Positions 56,556 through 64,000 of a DNA stretch of 64,000 nucleotides are shown in pieces. A program made the position numbers and the translations under genes. Location: positions 124,001-188,000 of the forward strand of contig NZ_CP080096.1 in assembly GCF_019428685.1 (NCBI RefSeq). The letters are read 5' to 3'. Numbering within the stretch: the first letter of the stretch is position 1; each line of letters opens with the position of its first letter. A model generated the notes under the pieces. It was not told the DNA's origin. It saw only the letters and a program-made list of their open reading frames with translations, and searched no databases. Source of the DNA: Paraburkholderia edwinii. GTDB taxonomy: Bacteria > Pseudomonadota > Gammaproteobacteria > Burkholderiales > Burkholderiaceae.

Positions 56556-57167
56556 CTACGAACGAACACCGAGCGACGCGAGCACCTTGTCACGCTGCGA
56601 CTGCGTGTTCTGCTGCACCGTCGTGTAGACGCTGCCGCCATGGCTATCCATCGCGACAAGCAGCGGCCCAAACTCGCCGATCCTGAAACGCCACAACGAT
56701 TCGGGGTTCAGATCGTCGAGATCGACGTCTTCGATCTGCTCGATCCATGTCGTTTCGAGCGCCGCCGTGCCGCCGATAATCGCGAGGTACACGCCGCCGT
56801 GCTTCGCGAACGCATCGGCGGAACTCTTCGCGAGCCCCCCTTTGCCGATCACGATGCGCACGCCGTATTGCGCCATCAGCGGCTCGGTAAAGCGCTCCAT
56901 GCGCATCGATGTCGTGGTGCCGATGCAGATCGGCTCGTAGCCGGCAGGGTTTGCATCCGATACGGGCACGCGGCGCACATTAGGCGCCGTGTGAATAACC
57001 GCGTGGCCGTTCAGATCGAAGCGCGTCTTGCGGCCGCGATCGAACATATGGATTTGCGTGGCGTCGCGAATGCCGAACAGCGTGCCGGTCAGCGTCACCA
57101 TGTCGCCGATTTTCAGTTCGCGGATTTGTGCCTCGGTGACGGGCATTTGCAATACGTGGTGCGTCAT
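56556..57167 (-). CDS. Class I fumarase/tartrate dehydratase, beta subunit
   Basis: 203 residues, the C-terminal domain of class I fumarases as a separate subunit. Seen: LTGTLFGIRDATQIHMFDRG, PICIGTTTSMRMERF and the swivelling-domain IGKGGLAKSSADAF and GGTAALETTWI. With the alpha subunit it hydrates fumarate, or mesaconate, or dehydrates L-tartrate. The pair sits inside an sdh-like operon, which favours fumarate or a substituted fumarate. Confidence 0.9.
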   Translation of the reverse strand: MTHHVLQMPVTEAQIRELKIGDMVTLTGTLFGIRDATQIHMFDRGRKTRFDLNGHAVIHTAPNVRRVPVSDANPAGYEPICIGTTTSMRMERFTEPLMAQYGVRIVIGKGGLAKSSADAFAKHGGVYLAIIGGTAALETTWIEQIEDVDLDDLNPESLWRFRIGEFGPLLVAMDSHGGSVYTTVQQNTQSQRDKVLASLGVRS

Positions 57168-57218
57168 TTATCAGGTCTCCTCGCAGCCGGCGTCGCCTGG
57201 TTCCAGTGCCATGAATCG

Positions 57219-58088
57219 TCAATAGCCGTATTCGACTTCGCCGCGCGTCAACGTCGCACGCGCGCGTCGCGCCGAATGGCATTGCATGTTCACTGCGACC
57301 GGATTCATCGTGATGTGCGTCGCGGCGAGTTCGACATGCACCGCGAATGCGGTTGCATCGCCACCGAGCCCTTGCGGACCGACACCGAGCTGATTCACAG
57401 CGGCGGACAGTTCATCTTCGAGTGCCGCCGCATGCGGATCGTCATTGCGCGTGCCGAGCGCGCGCGTCGCCGCACGCTTCGCCAGCCATACGCACAGATC
57501 CGACGTGCCACCCACGCCGACGCCGACGATCGTCGGCGGACAGGTCTTGCCGCCGGCGTCGACCACGCAGTCGATCACGAACCGCTTGATCGCGTCGATG
57601 CCATCGGCGGGCGTGGCCATTTTCAGAAAAGAGTTGTTCTCGGAGCCGCTGCCCTTCGGGATCATTTCGATGACGAGCGTATCGGCGGTCGAATCGAAGT
57701 CGAGATGAATCGCAGGCATCAGCGGGCCGCACGACGTCTGTTCATTCTGTCTCGTCAACGGATGCACGACCGACGAGCGCAGCGGATGCTCGCGCGTCGC
57801 GCGTTCGCAGCCGCGACGAATCGCCTCTTTCAGCGCGACGCCATCGAGCACGAGTCCGGCGCCGATCGTTACGTTGTAGATCGGTAGGCCCGTGTCCTGG
57901 CACAGCAGGTTGTCCTCGCTTTCGGCGACGCCGATATTCGTGCGCATGATGCCTAGCACGCGGCGCGCGGTGTCGTCGGTTTCCGTGCGTTCGAGGCGCG
58001 CGATGCCGTCCTTGATGTCAGGCGGCAATTGCTTCAACGCGCGAATGTAAAGCTGCTTCGCGACTTCTTCGACTTGCTGCATGTCCAT
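57219..58088 (-). CDS. Class I fumarase/tartrate dehydratase, alpha subunit
   Basis: 289 residues from ATG 58088 (GGAG eight bases upstream). ATG 58157, in an ATGA overlap with the anchor gene, is an alternative adding 23 residues. The three Fe-S cysteines appear in LLCQDTGLP, QTSCGPLMP and GGKTCPPTIVG. GSGSENNSFLKMATPADG is characteristic of fumarases of this class rather than of other hydro-lyases. Partner of the beta subunit next in line; one leftward operon with the sdh-like genes. Confidence 0.9.
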   Translation of the reverse strand: MDMQQVEEVAKQLYIRALKQLPPDIKDGIARLERTETDDTARRVLGIMRTNIGVAESEDNLLCQDTGLPIYNVTIGAGLVLDGVALKEAIRRGCERATREHPLRSSVVHPLTRQNEQTSCGPLMPAIHLDFDSTADTLVIEMIPKGSGSENNSFLKMATPADGIDAIKRFVIDCVVDAGGKTCPPTIVGVGVGGTSDLCVWLAKRAATRALGTRNDDPHAAALEDELSAAVNQLGVGPQGLGGDATAFAVHVELAATHITMNPVAVNMQCHSARRARATLTRGEVEYGY

Positions 58089-58153
58089 CGGGTGGTCTCC
58101 ATCGCGCTCGAACGCGGGCACGTCTGGTCTTGTTGATTGGGTTTGGGTTGCGC

Positions 58154-58570
58154 TCATAACGTGAGCGACAGCGCGAATGCGAGGCCGATCACGAGCGCGC
58201 CGCCCGCGGTCGCTGCGATCAGGTCCTTGCGCAGGCCGCTCCACGGCCGGTACTCGATCAGCAGAAGCCGCACGCCGCCGATCAGATGCGCGGCGAGCAG
58301 CGTAACGAGCCCCCATTCCGCGAACACGAACGCGGGCTGACGCGTCACCGCGAGAAACGAATCGAATGCCGCGGCGCCGTGCAAAGCGGTGCCGAGCGCC
58401 CAGAAATGCATCGGCAGAAACACGGCGAGCGCGAGGCCCGACAGGCGATGCACGAGAAAGGCCCACCATGCGGGATGGTTGCGCGCGCGAGCGTCGGCAC
58501 GACGCCCCGGGGTTTTGCGCCGGCCCGCAGCAGCCGCGCCGTTGGCGTGCGATGCGTCGAGTTCGCTCAT
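58154..58570 (-). CDS. Succinate dehydrogenase-type membrane anchor (SdhC-like)
   Basis: 138 residues from ATG 58570, whose ATGA overlaps the stop of the upstream anchor gene. A disordered basic N-terminus (about 40 residues) precedes three helices. The family's HRLSGLALAVFLPMHFWALG is visible, with histidines able to ligate haem b. Its own stop overlaps the alternative fumarase alpha start, so the operon is tightly coupled. Confidence 0.85.
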   Translation of the reverse strand: MSELDASHANGAAAAGRRKTPGRRADARARNHPAWWAFLVHRLSGLALAVFLPMHFWALGTALHGAAAFDSFLAVTRQPAFVFAEWGLVTLLAAHLIGGVRLLLIEYRPWSGLRKDLIAATAGGALVIGLAFALSLTL

Positions 58571-58908
58571 AGCGGCCCTCCGGTCAGCGCGAAAACCGCG
58601 CGCAAGCCCGCGATAGCGAGCATCAGACCAATCAGCACGCTGACTGCGAATACGCTTGGCCCCCGCCAGCCGAGCCATTCTTCGGCGATGCGCCGCAAGC
58701 CGACCGGTACGTGCGCGGCCGCCGCCAGCACGAATACGGCATAAAACAGGCCCCACACCACGTTGCCGTGCAGCCGCGTGAGAATCGCGCCTGCGGAGAG
58801 ACCGCCATGCACAACAGCGATCATCGTGATCAGATGCACGGTCACGCAGACCGCGAGCACCATCGCCGAAATGCGCTGTACGCGCCAGCCGCTCATCGCT
58901 GCCTTCAT
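58567..58908 (-). CDS. Second small membrane anchor of the sdh-like complex
   Basis: 113 residues, three helices. Start overlaps the sdhB-like stop and its stop overlaps the next anchor start (ATGA on both sides). RVQRISAMVLAVCVTVHLITM and the second-helix LHGNVVWGLFYAVFVLAAAAHVPVG supply a probable haem histidine each. It is shorter than standard SdhC/SdhD but placed exactly where the second anchor should be. Confidence 0.8.
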   Translation of the reverse strand: MKAAMSGWRVQRISAMVLAVCVTVHLITMIAVVHGGLSAGAILTRLHGNVVWGLFYAVFVLAAAAHVPVGLRRIAEEWLGWRGPSVFAVSVLIGLMLAIAGLRAVFALTGGPL

Positions 58909-59639
58909 TCAGGTGCTCCTTGCGGCGCCTTGCCGTTCAGGCGCTTCAGGCCCGCAATGCTCGCGGTCGGCGCCAGCGACTTCGGACAGCGCTCCGTGCA
59001 TGAGCCGAGCGTATGGCACGAATGGCAGCCCGCATCGTTCGATATCGCCGCGACACGCGCCTGCTGCTGCGTATCGCGTACATCGTTGATGAGCGTCCAT
59101 GCGCGGTTGAGCGCGGCGGGACCGAGATAGTCAGGATTCCATGCGACGACGTCGCAGCTCGCATAACACACGCCGCAGCCGATGCATTCAATGCCGGCGT
59201 CGACGGCCTTGCGTGCGGGCGAAGCCGGATCGACACGCGCGGCCGGCTCGGCACGCGTGCGCTGCCCCGCGAAATAGCCCTTCGCGTCGCGCCATTTGTC
59301 GAAGAAACCGGTCATATCGGTGGCGAGGTCCTTGACCACCGGCAGATGATTGAGCGGCGCGATCTCGAGCACGTCGTCCGCGTGACGCAGCACTTTGGTC
59401 ACATGAGTGCGGCAGGTCCAGCGCGCGCGGCCGTTGACCGTCATCGCGCACGAGCCGCACATGCCGACGCGGCACGCGAAGCGATACGAGAGCGTCGCGT
59501 CGAGATGGCGCTGGATATAAATGACGACGTCGAGAACCGTCTGGCTCTCCATGCGCGGGACGTCGAAGCGCTGAAACTCGCCTTCGTCCGCACCGCGCCA
59601 GACGCTCACTTTCAGGGTTGTGGGGGTAGTGCCTGGCAT
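58905..59639 (-). CDS. sdhB: Succinate dehydrogenase/fumarate reductase-type iron-sulfur subunit
   Basis: 244 residues. Plant-type 2Fe-2S ligands in CRVGMCGSCAMTVNGRARWTC (split here as CRVGMCGSC and its later Cys), then 4Fe-4S/3Fe-4S ligands in CIGCGVCYASC and CHSCHTLGSCTERCPKSL. It conveys electrons between the flavoprotein and the quinone site in the anchors. First gene of the leftward operon sdhB, two anchors, fumarase alpha, fumarase beta, sdhA. Confidence 0.92.
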   Translation of the reverse strand: MPGTTPTTLKVSVWRGADEGEFQRFDVPRMESQTVLDVVIYIQRHLDATLSYRFACRVGMCGSCAMTVNGRARWTCRTHVTKVLRHADDVLEIAPLNHLPVVKDLATDMTGFFDKWRDAKGYFAGQRTRAEPAARVDPASPARKAVDAGIECIGCGVCYASCDVVAWNPDYLGPAALNRAWTLINDVRDTQQQARVAAISNDAGCHSCHTLGSCTERCPKSLAPTASIAGLKRLNGKAPQGAPE

Positions 59640-59740
59640 CCTGGCTGTATTGATTCGCGTGGTAGCGAAGCCAGTCTACGGTGCCCGCCCGACGGCTGGA
59701 AGCCAAACATTTTTGCGGCGAGCTAAAGAATTTCTTTTGC

Positions 59741-60874
59741 TCAGGGTGTCCCGGCCATGTTGCGCACCCAGCTTGCGAAATTCTCGTTTTCGAACTCGTA
59801 TGCGTCGCGCGGCGACTTGACGACGACACCGTTCGACGCGAGCCGCCCGAGCGCGCGTTGAACCTGCGTGGCGCCCAACGCCTCGATGCCCAGTTGCTTT
59901 CTGAAGCTTGCCATCGCCTCCCGGGAAAAAGGCCGGAAGAGTGGATTGCCCGCAACCTCCCGAACCAGCAAGCGTTCGAGCGCGCTCAAGCCGTCCCAGG
60001 TGGTTTCATGGCCTTCCGCTCCGGCCAGCTTGTCGAGCTGCAGTGCCACTGCCGTATCGAAGGACATTCTCGGCTGCATCATTAGCGTGATTGCTACTTC
60101 GAGCAGCGGCTCAGGCCGGCGGTGAAACTGCGCGAACGCCGCCTGCAACTTTTTCTCGTTGAGTTTGCGCGAGGTAGCGGCCGTAAACCGTTTCGCAACG
60201 AATTGCACGAACGCTTCGTCGAGCAGCGGGAAGTCTTGCAGCGGATTGGCGGCTGAATAGAGCGGCGCACGCGTGTCCGTAAAAACATGTCCGAGCTGCG
60301 TGCGCGAAGAACCGGTGAAAACGACGCGAAGATTGTCCCGATACTTCGTCAGCGACGTACGCAGCGCGCGCGCCACGTCTTCGCCTTCTTCGCTCCTGCC
60401 CAGCGACTGCGCTTCGTCGACGAGCAGCAGCACGGGCTTGCGCCGGGTCAGCTCACCGAGCAATTCGTCGAGCCGCAAGGCAGCGGCTGTGGCAGCCCGC
60501 TTTTTGTCGTCGTTGAGTTCGATCGCGCCTTCTATCGACGTGCCGGCAATTTCGGCCTTGCCCCTCAACGACTTGACCGACGGCGCCAGCTTCGCTTTCA
60601 GCTTCTTCGCGAATGTGTCGGGCTCCGCTGGCGCTTCCAGTGCGTGCAGCAGTGCAGCGCCGGGTGTTTGCCGCGTTTGCCAAAGATCGGCATAGACCAC
60701 GTGGTAGCCCATCTGCTGGGCCGCGGGCGTCAGATCCTGCCGCAGAAATACCGTTTTGCCCGTACGCCGTGGCGCAAAGATAGTGAGTGACGCGAGAATT
60801 CCCGAATTCAGCGCAGCCAGATAGGCGTTGGCCAGGTCCGGACGGGGGAAGTGCCAGAGCTCGGTCAGCTTCAT
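59741..60874 (-). CDS. AAA ATPase of unknown role
   Basis: 377 residues. P-loop FAPRRTGKTVFLRQ (a GxxxxGKT variant with alanine first), Walker B VLLLVDEAQSLG, sensor-1-like VVFTGSSRTQLG, and a C-terminal winged-helix-like segment (LGATQVQRALGRLASNGVVVKSPRDAYEF). This resembles DNA- or membrane-associated archaeal-type AAA/STAND ATPases sometimes found with toxins or as stand-alone genes. It separates the sdh-fum operon from the soe operon and has its own promoter inside a long dyad. No function can be given. Confidence 0.8.
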   Translation of the reverse strand: MKLTELWHFPRPDLANAYLAALNSGILASLTIFAPRRTGKTVFLRQDLTPAAQQMGYHVVYADLWQTRQTPGAALLHALEAPAEPDTFAKKLKAKLAPSVKSLRGKAEIAGTSIEGAIELNDDKKRAATAAALRLDELLGELTRRKPVLLLVDEAQSLGRSEEGEDVARALRTSLTKYRDNLRVVFTGSSRTQLGHVFTDTRAPLYSAANPLQDFPLLDEAFVQFVAKRFTAATSRKLNEKKLQAAFAQFHRRPEPLLEVAITLMMQPRMSFDTAVALQLDKLAGAEGHETTWDGLSALERLLVREVAGNPLFRPFSREAMASFRKQLGIEALGATQVQRALGRLASNGVVVKSPRDAYEFENENFASWVRNMAGTP

Positions 60875-60876
60875 GA

Positions 60877-60936
60877 ATTACACAGAATTATCATGGACCC
60901 GTGTAATTATACACGCGGGTGATAATTCTGTGTAAT
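60877..60936 (-). promoter_or_regulatory. 60-bp nested inverted repeat containing the ATPase promoter
   Basis: Perfect 17-bp arms at 60877-60893 and 60920-60936 (outer sequence ATTACACAGAATTATCA) surround an inner dyad GTGTA-ATTA-TACAC at 60901-60914. Read leftward, the inner dyad contains TATAAT (60906-60911), a consensus -10 box; the near arm ends three bases before the ATPase ATG and replaces any Shine-Dalgarno. The arrangement is strongly AT-rich against a GC-rich background. Confidence 0.7.
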
Positions 60937-60980
60937 GGCCGCCAGGCAAGGCTCGGGATCAGGCGCCCGGCCCCGCAGGC

Positions 60981-61931
60981 TCAAGCTGCCTGGCGGTAGT
61001 ACAGGTTCTGCGGATGACGCGCTTCGGCGAAAAAGAACCAGCGCTCGGCCACCAGCCCCGCGTACTGGATCGCACACGCGGCGCACAGCAGCACAGCCGA
61101 CAGCGCAACCGACCCAACGCTGCCGCCCAGCGCGATCAGCACGAACGGCACCGGAAACGCCGCGATCAGAAACGTCCACTTGATGCGCTGCAATGTTCGC
61201 AGGTTCTTGCCGTGGAAGAACTCGCGCAGATTGAACGCGCCGGCCGTGAAGCCGCGCGATTTCTGCACGACCTTCGCCGAGCGAATGCCGGTCGCGCTTT
61301 GTACAGTCGACTTCGGCCGCAAGCGTGCATTGCGCCTGAGCGACGCGACGCGCGCGACACCGCCGGCGAGCGTCAGCACGCATGCGCAAACCGCAAGCCC
61401 CGGCACGAGCGCGGGCGCACACCACGCGGCGCTCGCCGCCGCAACCGTGAAGCCTGAGGCGCAGCCGAGCAGCACGAAGTTCACCATCGTGAGCGGCGTT
61501 GCCCATTCCTGCAGAAAGCGTAAGCACGCATAGATCATCGACGTGCAGACGAACAGCACGCCGCTTGCGAGCACACCGATTGCACCGACCGCGAGCGAAT
61601 ACGGCGCGCCGAGCGCATGCAGAACGCCATACGCGAACACGCACGCGAGAAACACCGGCAAGGCGAGGCATTCGCGCGACAGCCACGACGTGCGCCACAT
61701 CGCAATCGCGCGCCACGCGCGCTCCGGATGGCCAAGATGGAAAAACGATGCGAATAGCCCAAGCACGCCGAGCACGACCGACAGCGCTGCGCCGACAACA
61801 AAAAACACCTGCGGCGGCATCGCGATCAAGCCGAACTGCGCGGCGAGCTCGACGCCAAAGAGCGCGATCATCAGGCCTTGGCCCGCGCCGCTCAACGTCG
61901 TCAGAAATACTACTGAGAAAGCCGGATTCAT
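60981..61931 (-). CDS. soeC: SoeC: membrane anchor of sulfite dehydrogenase
   Basis: 316 residues, DmsC-type anchor with eight helices. N-terminal MNPAFSVVFLTTLSGAGQGLM and FHLGHPERAWRAIAMWRTSWLSRE are characteristic of the SoeC/DmsC group; the cytoplasmic basic loop (RRNARLRPK... FHGKNLRTLQRIKW) is also typical. It transfers electrons from SoeAB to the quinone pool. Last gene of the leftward soeA-soeB-soeC set; 20 bases after soeB. Confidence 0.88.
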   Translation of the reverse strand: MNPAFSVVFLTTLSGAGQGLMIALFGVELAAQFGLIAMPPQVFFVVGAALSVVLGVLGLFASFFHLGHPERAWRAIAMWRTSWLSRECLALPVFLACVFAYGVLHALGAPYSLAVGAIGVLASGVLFVCTSMIYACLRFLQEWATPLTMVNFVLLGCASGFTVAAASAAWCAPALVPGLAVCACVLTLAGGVARVASLRRNARLRPKSTVQSATGIRSAKVVQKSRGFTAGAFNLREFFHGKNLRTLQRIKWTFLIAAFPVPFVLIALGGSVGSVALSAVLLCAACAIQYAGLVAERWFFFAEARHPQNLYYRQAA

Positions 61932-61951
61932 CGTGGGGTCCCCTGATTCTT

Positions 61952-62704
61952 TTAAACGCGCGTCGCCATCGACGCGAGATCGACCACGCCGTGCTCGAGC
62001 GGAGCCGTCCGCTCCGTACCGGTCTCATCTCCGATGTCCGCGCTTTCGGCGCCCGAGCCGCACGAGCATGAGCCGCTGCCGCACGCGGTCGTCTTCTGCC
62101 GCGGCAAATAGTGATTCGCCGGACGCGTGCCCCACTCCGGCATCAGTTGATACCCGCCGCGCTCGCGGATCGCCTTCGAGACCACCGATTCCGGGTCGTG
62201 AATATCGCCGAAGAGCCGCGCCGACGTCGGGCACGCGAGCACGCAGGCGGGCTGGCGATCGCGCTCGGAGAACGACTCGTTGTGAATGCGGTCCGCGCAC
62301 AGCGTGCACTTCGTCATCTCCTTGCGTTCCTCGTCGAGTTCGCGTGCGCCATACGGGCACGCCCACGCGCAGTACTTGCAGCCGATGCAGCGGTCGAAAT
62401 CGACCAGCACGAGGCCGTCTTCCTTGCGCTTGTAGCTCGCGCCGGTCGGACACACGGGTACGCAGGGCGGGTCTTCGCAGTGCAGGCACGACTTCGGAAA
62501 GTGAATCGTATCGGCAAGCGGAAATTCGCCGGCTTCGAACGTCTGCACGCGATTGAAAAACGTGCCGGACGGATCGGCATCGTAGGGACGCGCATCCGAC
62601 AGGCTCCCCGCCTCGCCGGACGTGTTCCATTCCTTGCAGCTCGTCACACATGCGTGGCAGCCCACGCACACGTTCAGATCGATCACGAGCGCCATCTGGG
62701 TCAT
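61952..62704 (-). CDS. soeB: SoeB: four-cluster ferredoxin subunit of sulfite dehydrogenase
   Basis: 250 residues from ATG 62704 (GAGGAG at good spacing). Four cysteine groups are visible: CVGCHACVTSC, CLHCEDPPCVPVC, CIGCKYCAWAC and CTLC...CVLAC, and the ending QLMPEWGTRPANHYLP. The start MTQMALVIDLNVCVG and the lack of a signal peptide fit SoeB of the cytoplasmic sulfite:quinone oxidoreductase SoeABC known from Allochromatium. The Cys-rich tail (CGSGSCSCGSG) is an extra feature. It passes electrons from SoeA to SoeC. Confidence 0.9.
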   Translation of the reverse strand: MTQMALVIDLNVCVGCHACVTSCKEWNTSGEAGSLSDARPYDADPSGTFFNRVQTFEAGEFPLADTIHFPKSCLHCEDPPCVPVCPTGASYKRKEDGLVLVDFDRCIGCKYCAWACPYGARELDEERKEMTKCTLCADRIHNESFSERDRQPACVLACPTSARLFGDIHDPESVVSKAIRERGGYQLMPEWGTRPANHYLPRQKTTACGSGSCSCGSGAESADIGDETGTERTAPLEHGVVDLASMATRV

Positions 62705-62717
62705 TGGGTGCTCCTCA

Positions 62718-64000
62718 TCAAATATCTTTCGAATCTTTGGCGGTGCGGCGCAAACGCGTCGCAAATTCGCCGCGCCCCGCGAAATAGGTCTGCACGATGC
62801 GCTTGAGCGTGCCGACCGATCCCGGCAGCGGCTGCATCGGCGCGAACTGCGGTAGCGTGTGATCCGCATCCGCTTCGGCCGGATAGACGCGCACGCGCAC
62901 GTCGTACCACGCGGCCTGGCCGGTAATCGGATCGGAGTTGGAAATGCGCGAAGGCGCCCGCGCAGAGGCGGCTTCGCCGTTGCCGCTGCGATCGGCCTCG
63001 CCATCCGCCGGCAGTTCGTCCGTGATCAGGTGATTGAGCAGAAAGCCGCGCTGCGATTCGTTCGCGTCGGGACCGAGGTTCCATGCGCCCGCGGCCTTGC
63101 CAATCGCATTCCACGTCCACACCGTGCCCGGTTCGACCGCTTCGCTGTAGCGCGCCATGCAGCGCACCTTGCCCCATTGCGACTCGACGTAAATCCAGCC
63201 GCCGTCCTCGATGCCCTGCTCACTCGCCATGCGAGGATTCATAAACAGATAGTTTTCGCCGTGAATCTGCCGCAGCCACGCGTTTTGCGAGTCCCACGAG
63301 TGATACATGGCCATCGGCCGCTGCGTGACCGCCGCCAGCGGAAAACGCGCGAGATCGGTGGTGTTGCGCTCGAGCGGTTCGTACCAGAACGGCAGCGGAT
63401 CGAAGTAACGCGCGACGCGTTCGCGCAGATGATCAGGCGGCTGACGGCCTTGGGTCTTGCCTTGCGCGGCGAGACGGAATTTCTGCATCACATCCGAGTA
63501 GAGCGCGATCACAATCGGCTCGGGAAACTTGCGAAAGCCCTTTTCGACCGCGAATTGCAGATACGGACCATTCTGGCCGCGCATGTACTGCAATGTCTCG
63601 GGCAGCGTGTAGTGGTACACGCAATTGTTTTTCGCGTACTGTTCCCATTGATTCGGATTCGGCTTGCCGACCAGCGCCTCGTCGCCGTCCTCGCCGCGCC
63701 AGCCGATCAGGAAGCCGACGCCCGAGCCGGGCGCGGTTTCGTGGCCGATGATGAACTCCGGATAGTCGCGATACTTGCGCGTGCCGTCCGGCTTCGTGAA
63801 TGCCGGCAGCTTGAGACGGCTGCCGAGTTCGATCAGCACCTCCTGGAACGGCCGGCACTCGCCGGTCGGCGGCACGACAGGCACACGCACCGAATCGACC
63901 GGCCCGTCGAATTCGGAAATCGGCCGGTCGAGCATCGACATCGCGTCGTGGCGTTCGAGGTACGTCGTGTCGGGAAGAATCAGATCCGCGAACGCGGTCA
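62718..64000 (-). CDS. soeA: SoeA: molybdopterin subunit of sulfite dehydrogenase, cut by window edge
   Basis: About 427 codons of the C-terminal part are visible; the frame is open to base 64000. Seen: TAFADLILPDTTYLER at the edge and MNPRMASEQGIEDGGWIYVES in the dinucleotide-binding domain, both typical of DMSO-reductase-family enzymes, with the long C-terminal region of SoeA. The internal ATG at 63941 is not the true start. Adjacent to soeB and soeC in the right order. Sulfite to sulfate is the expected reaction; related tetrathionate or polysulfide enzymes share much of this architecture, but SoeB decides for SoeA. Confidence 0.85.
   Translation of the reverse strand, partial: TAFADLILPDTTYLERHDAMSMLDRPISEFDGPVDSVRVPVVPPTGECRPFQEVLIELGSRLKLPAFTKPDGTRKYRDYPEFIIGHETAPGSGVGFLIGWRGEDGDEALVGKPNPNQWEQYAKNNCVYHYTLPETLQYMRGQNGPYLQFAVEKGFRKFPEPIVIALYSDVMQKFRLAAQGKTQGRQPPDHLRERVARYFDPLPFWYEPLERNTTDLARFPLAAVTQRPMAMYHSWDSQNAWLRQIHGENYLFMNPRMASEQGIEDGGWIYVESQWGKVRCMARYSEAVEPGTVWTWNAIGKAAGAWNLGPDANESQRGFLLNHLITDELPADGEADRSGNGEAASARAPSRISNSDPITGQAAWYDVRVRVYPAEADADHTLPQFAPMQPLPGSVGTLKRIVQTYFAGRGEFATRLRRTAKDSKDI

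Overview
The window is GC-rich, densely coded proteobacterial DNA. Gene content and protein style (DUF4148 and DUF2242 proteins, many LysR, AraC and GntR regulators, AraFGH, SoeABC, paired secondary-metabolism operons) point to a Burkholderiaceae chromosome of the Paraburkholderia, Caballeronia or Trinickia type. This is inference from gene content; no rRNA or other taxonomic marker is present. I see no tRNA or rRNA gene, CRISPR array, insertion sequence or prophage. Most of the window reads as accessory metabolism plus its regulators.

Layout. 0-6.4 kb: the 5' part of a membrane sensor running off the left edge, a DinB-like protein, a small unknown, a DedA-rhodanese fusion and a cNMP-binding/thioredoxin-reductase-like fusion. 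6.6-12.3 kb: a secreted beta-propeller-like protein with an AT-rich upstream region, then an EamA exporter divergent from an AraC regulator and a coupled PLP aminotransferase. 12.3-17 kb: LysR, CoA-transferase, HMG-CoA-lyase-type lyase and MFS transporter, probably one catabolic unit for a branched hydroxy-acid. 17.3-20.9 kb: small protein, GlxA-type regulator, SDR and acyltransferase. 21.1-30 kb: a non-phosphorylative L-arabinose locus (AraFGH transporter, sugar 1-dehydrogenase, arabonate dehydratase, keto-deoxy-arabonate dehydratase, FadR-type regulator). 30.2-38.9 kb: two small secreted proteins, then a four-gene chemosensory-like cluster (hybrid kinase with three receivers, CheR, CheB, receiver-kinase) with no CheA, CheW or chemoreceptor, and a DUF2242-like lipoprotein. 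38.9-44.5 kb: LysR/aldehyde dehydrogenase pair, a wHTH-nucleotidyltransferase/HEPN pair with repeated operator-like sequences, and a GlxA/SDR pair.

44.6-64 kb is the most coherent accessory region. On the minus strand lie SuyA/SuyB-like sulfolactate sulfo-lyase subunits, a DctA carrier and an Ldh2/ComC-family 2-hydroxyacid dehydrogenase. A UTRA-type GntR regulator diverges from them, followed by a sulfonate/taurine-type ABC transporter, a TauE/SafE permease and a LysR regulator. Beyond these come an sdhB-anchor-anchor-fumarase alpha-fumarase beta-sdhA operon, an AAA ATPase with an unusual dyad over its promoter, and SoeCBA, the cytoplasm-facing membrane sulfite dehydrogenase, truncated by the right edge. 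Read together, the region could import a sulfonated C3 or C4 acid, cleave it to sulfite plus a central metabolite, and oxidise or export the sulfite. A near-identical 15-bp sequence upstream of both the sulfo-lyase operon and the ABC operon supports joint control. Function assignments rest on motif recognition from the sequence alone; no search was run.
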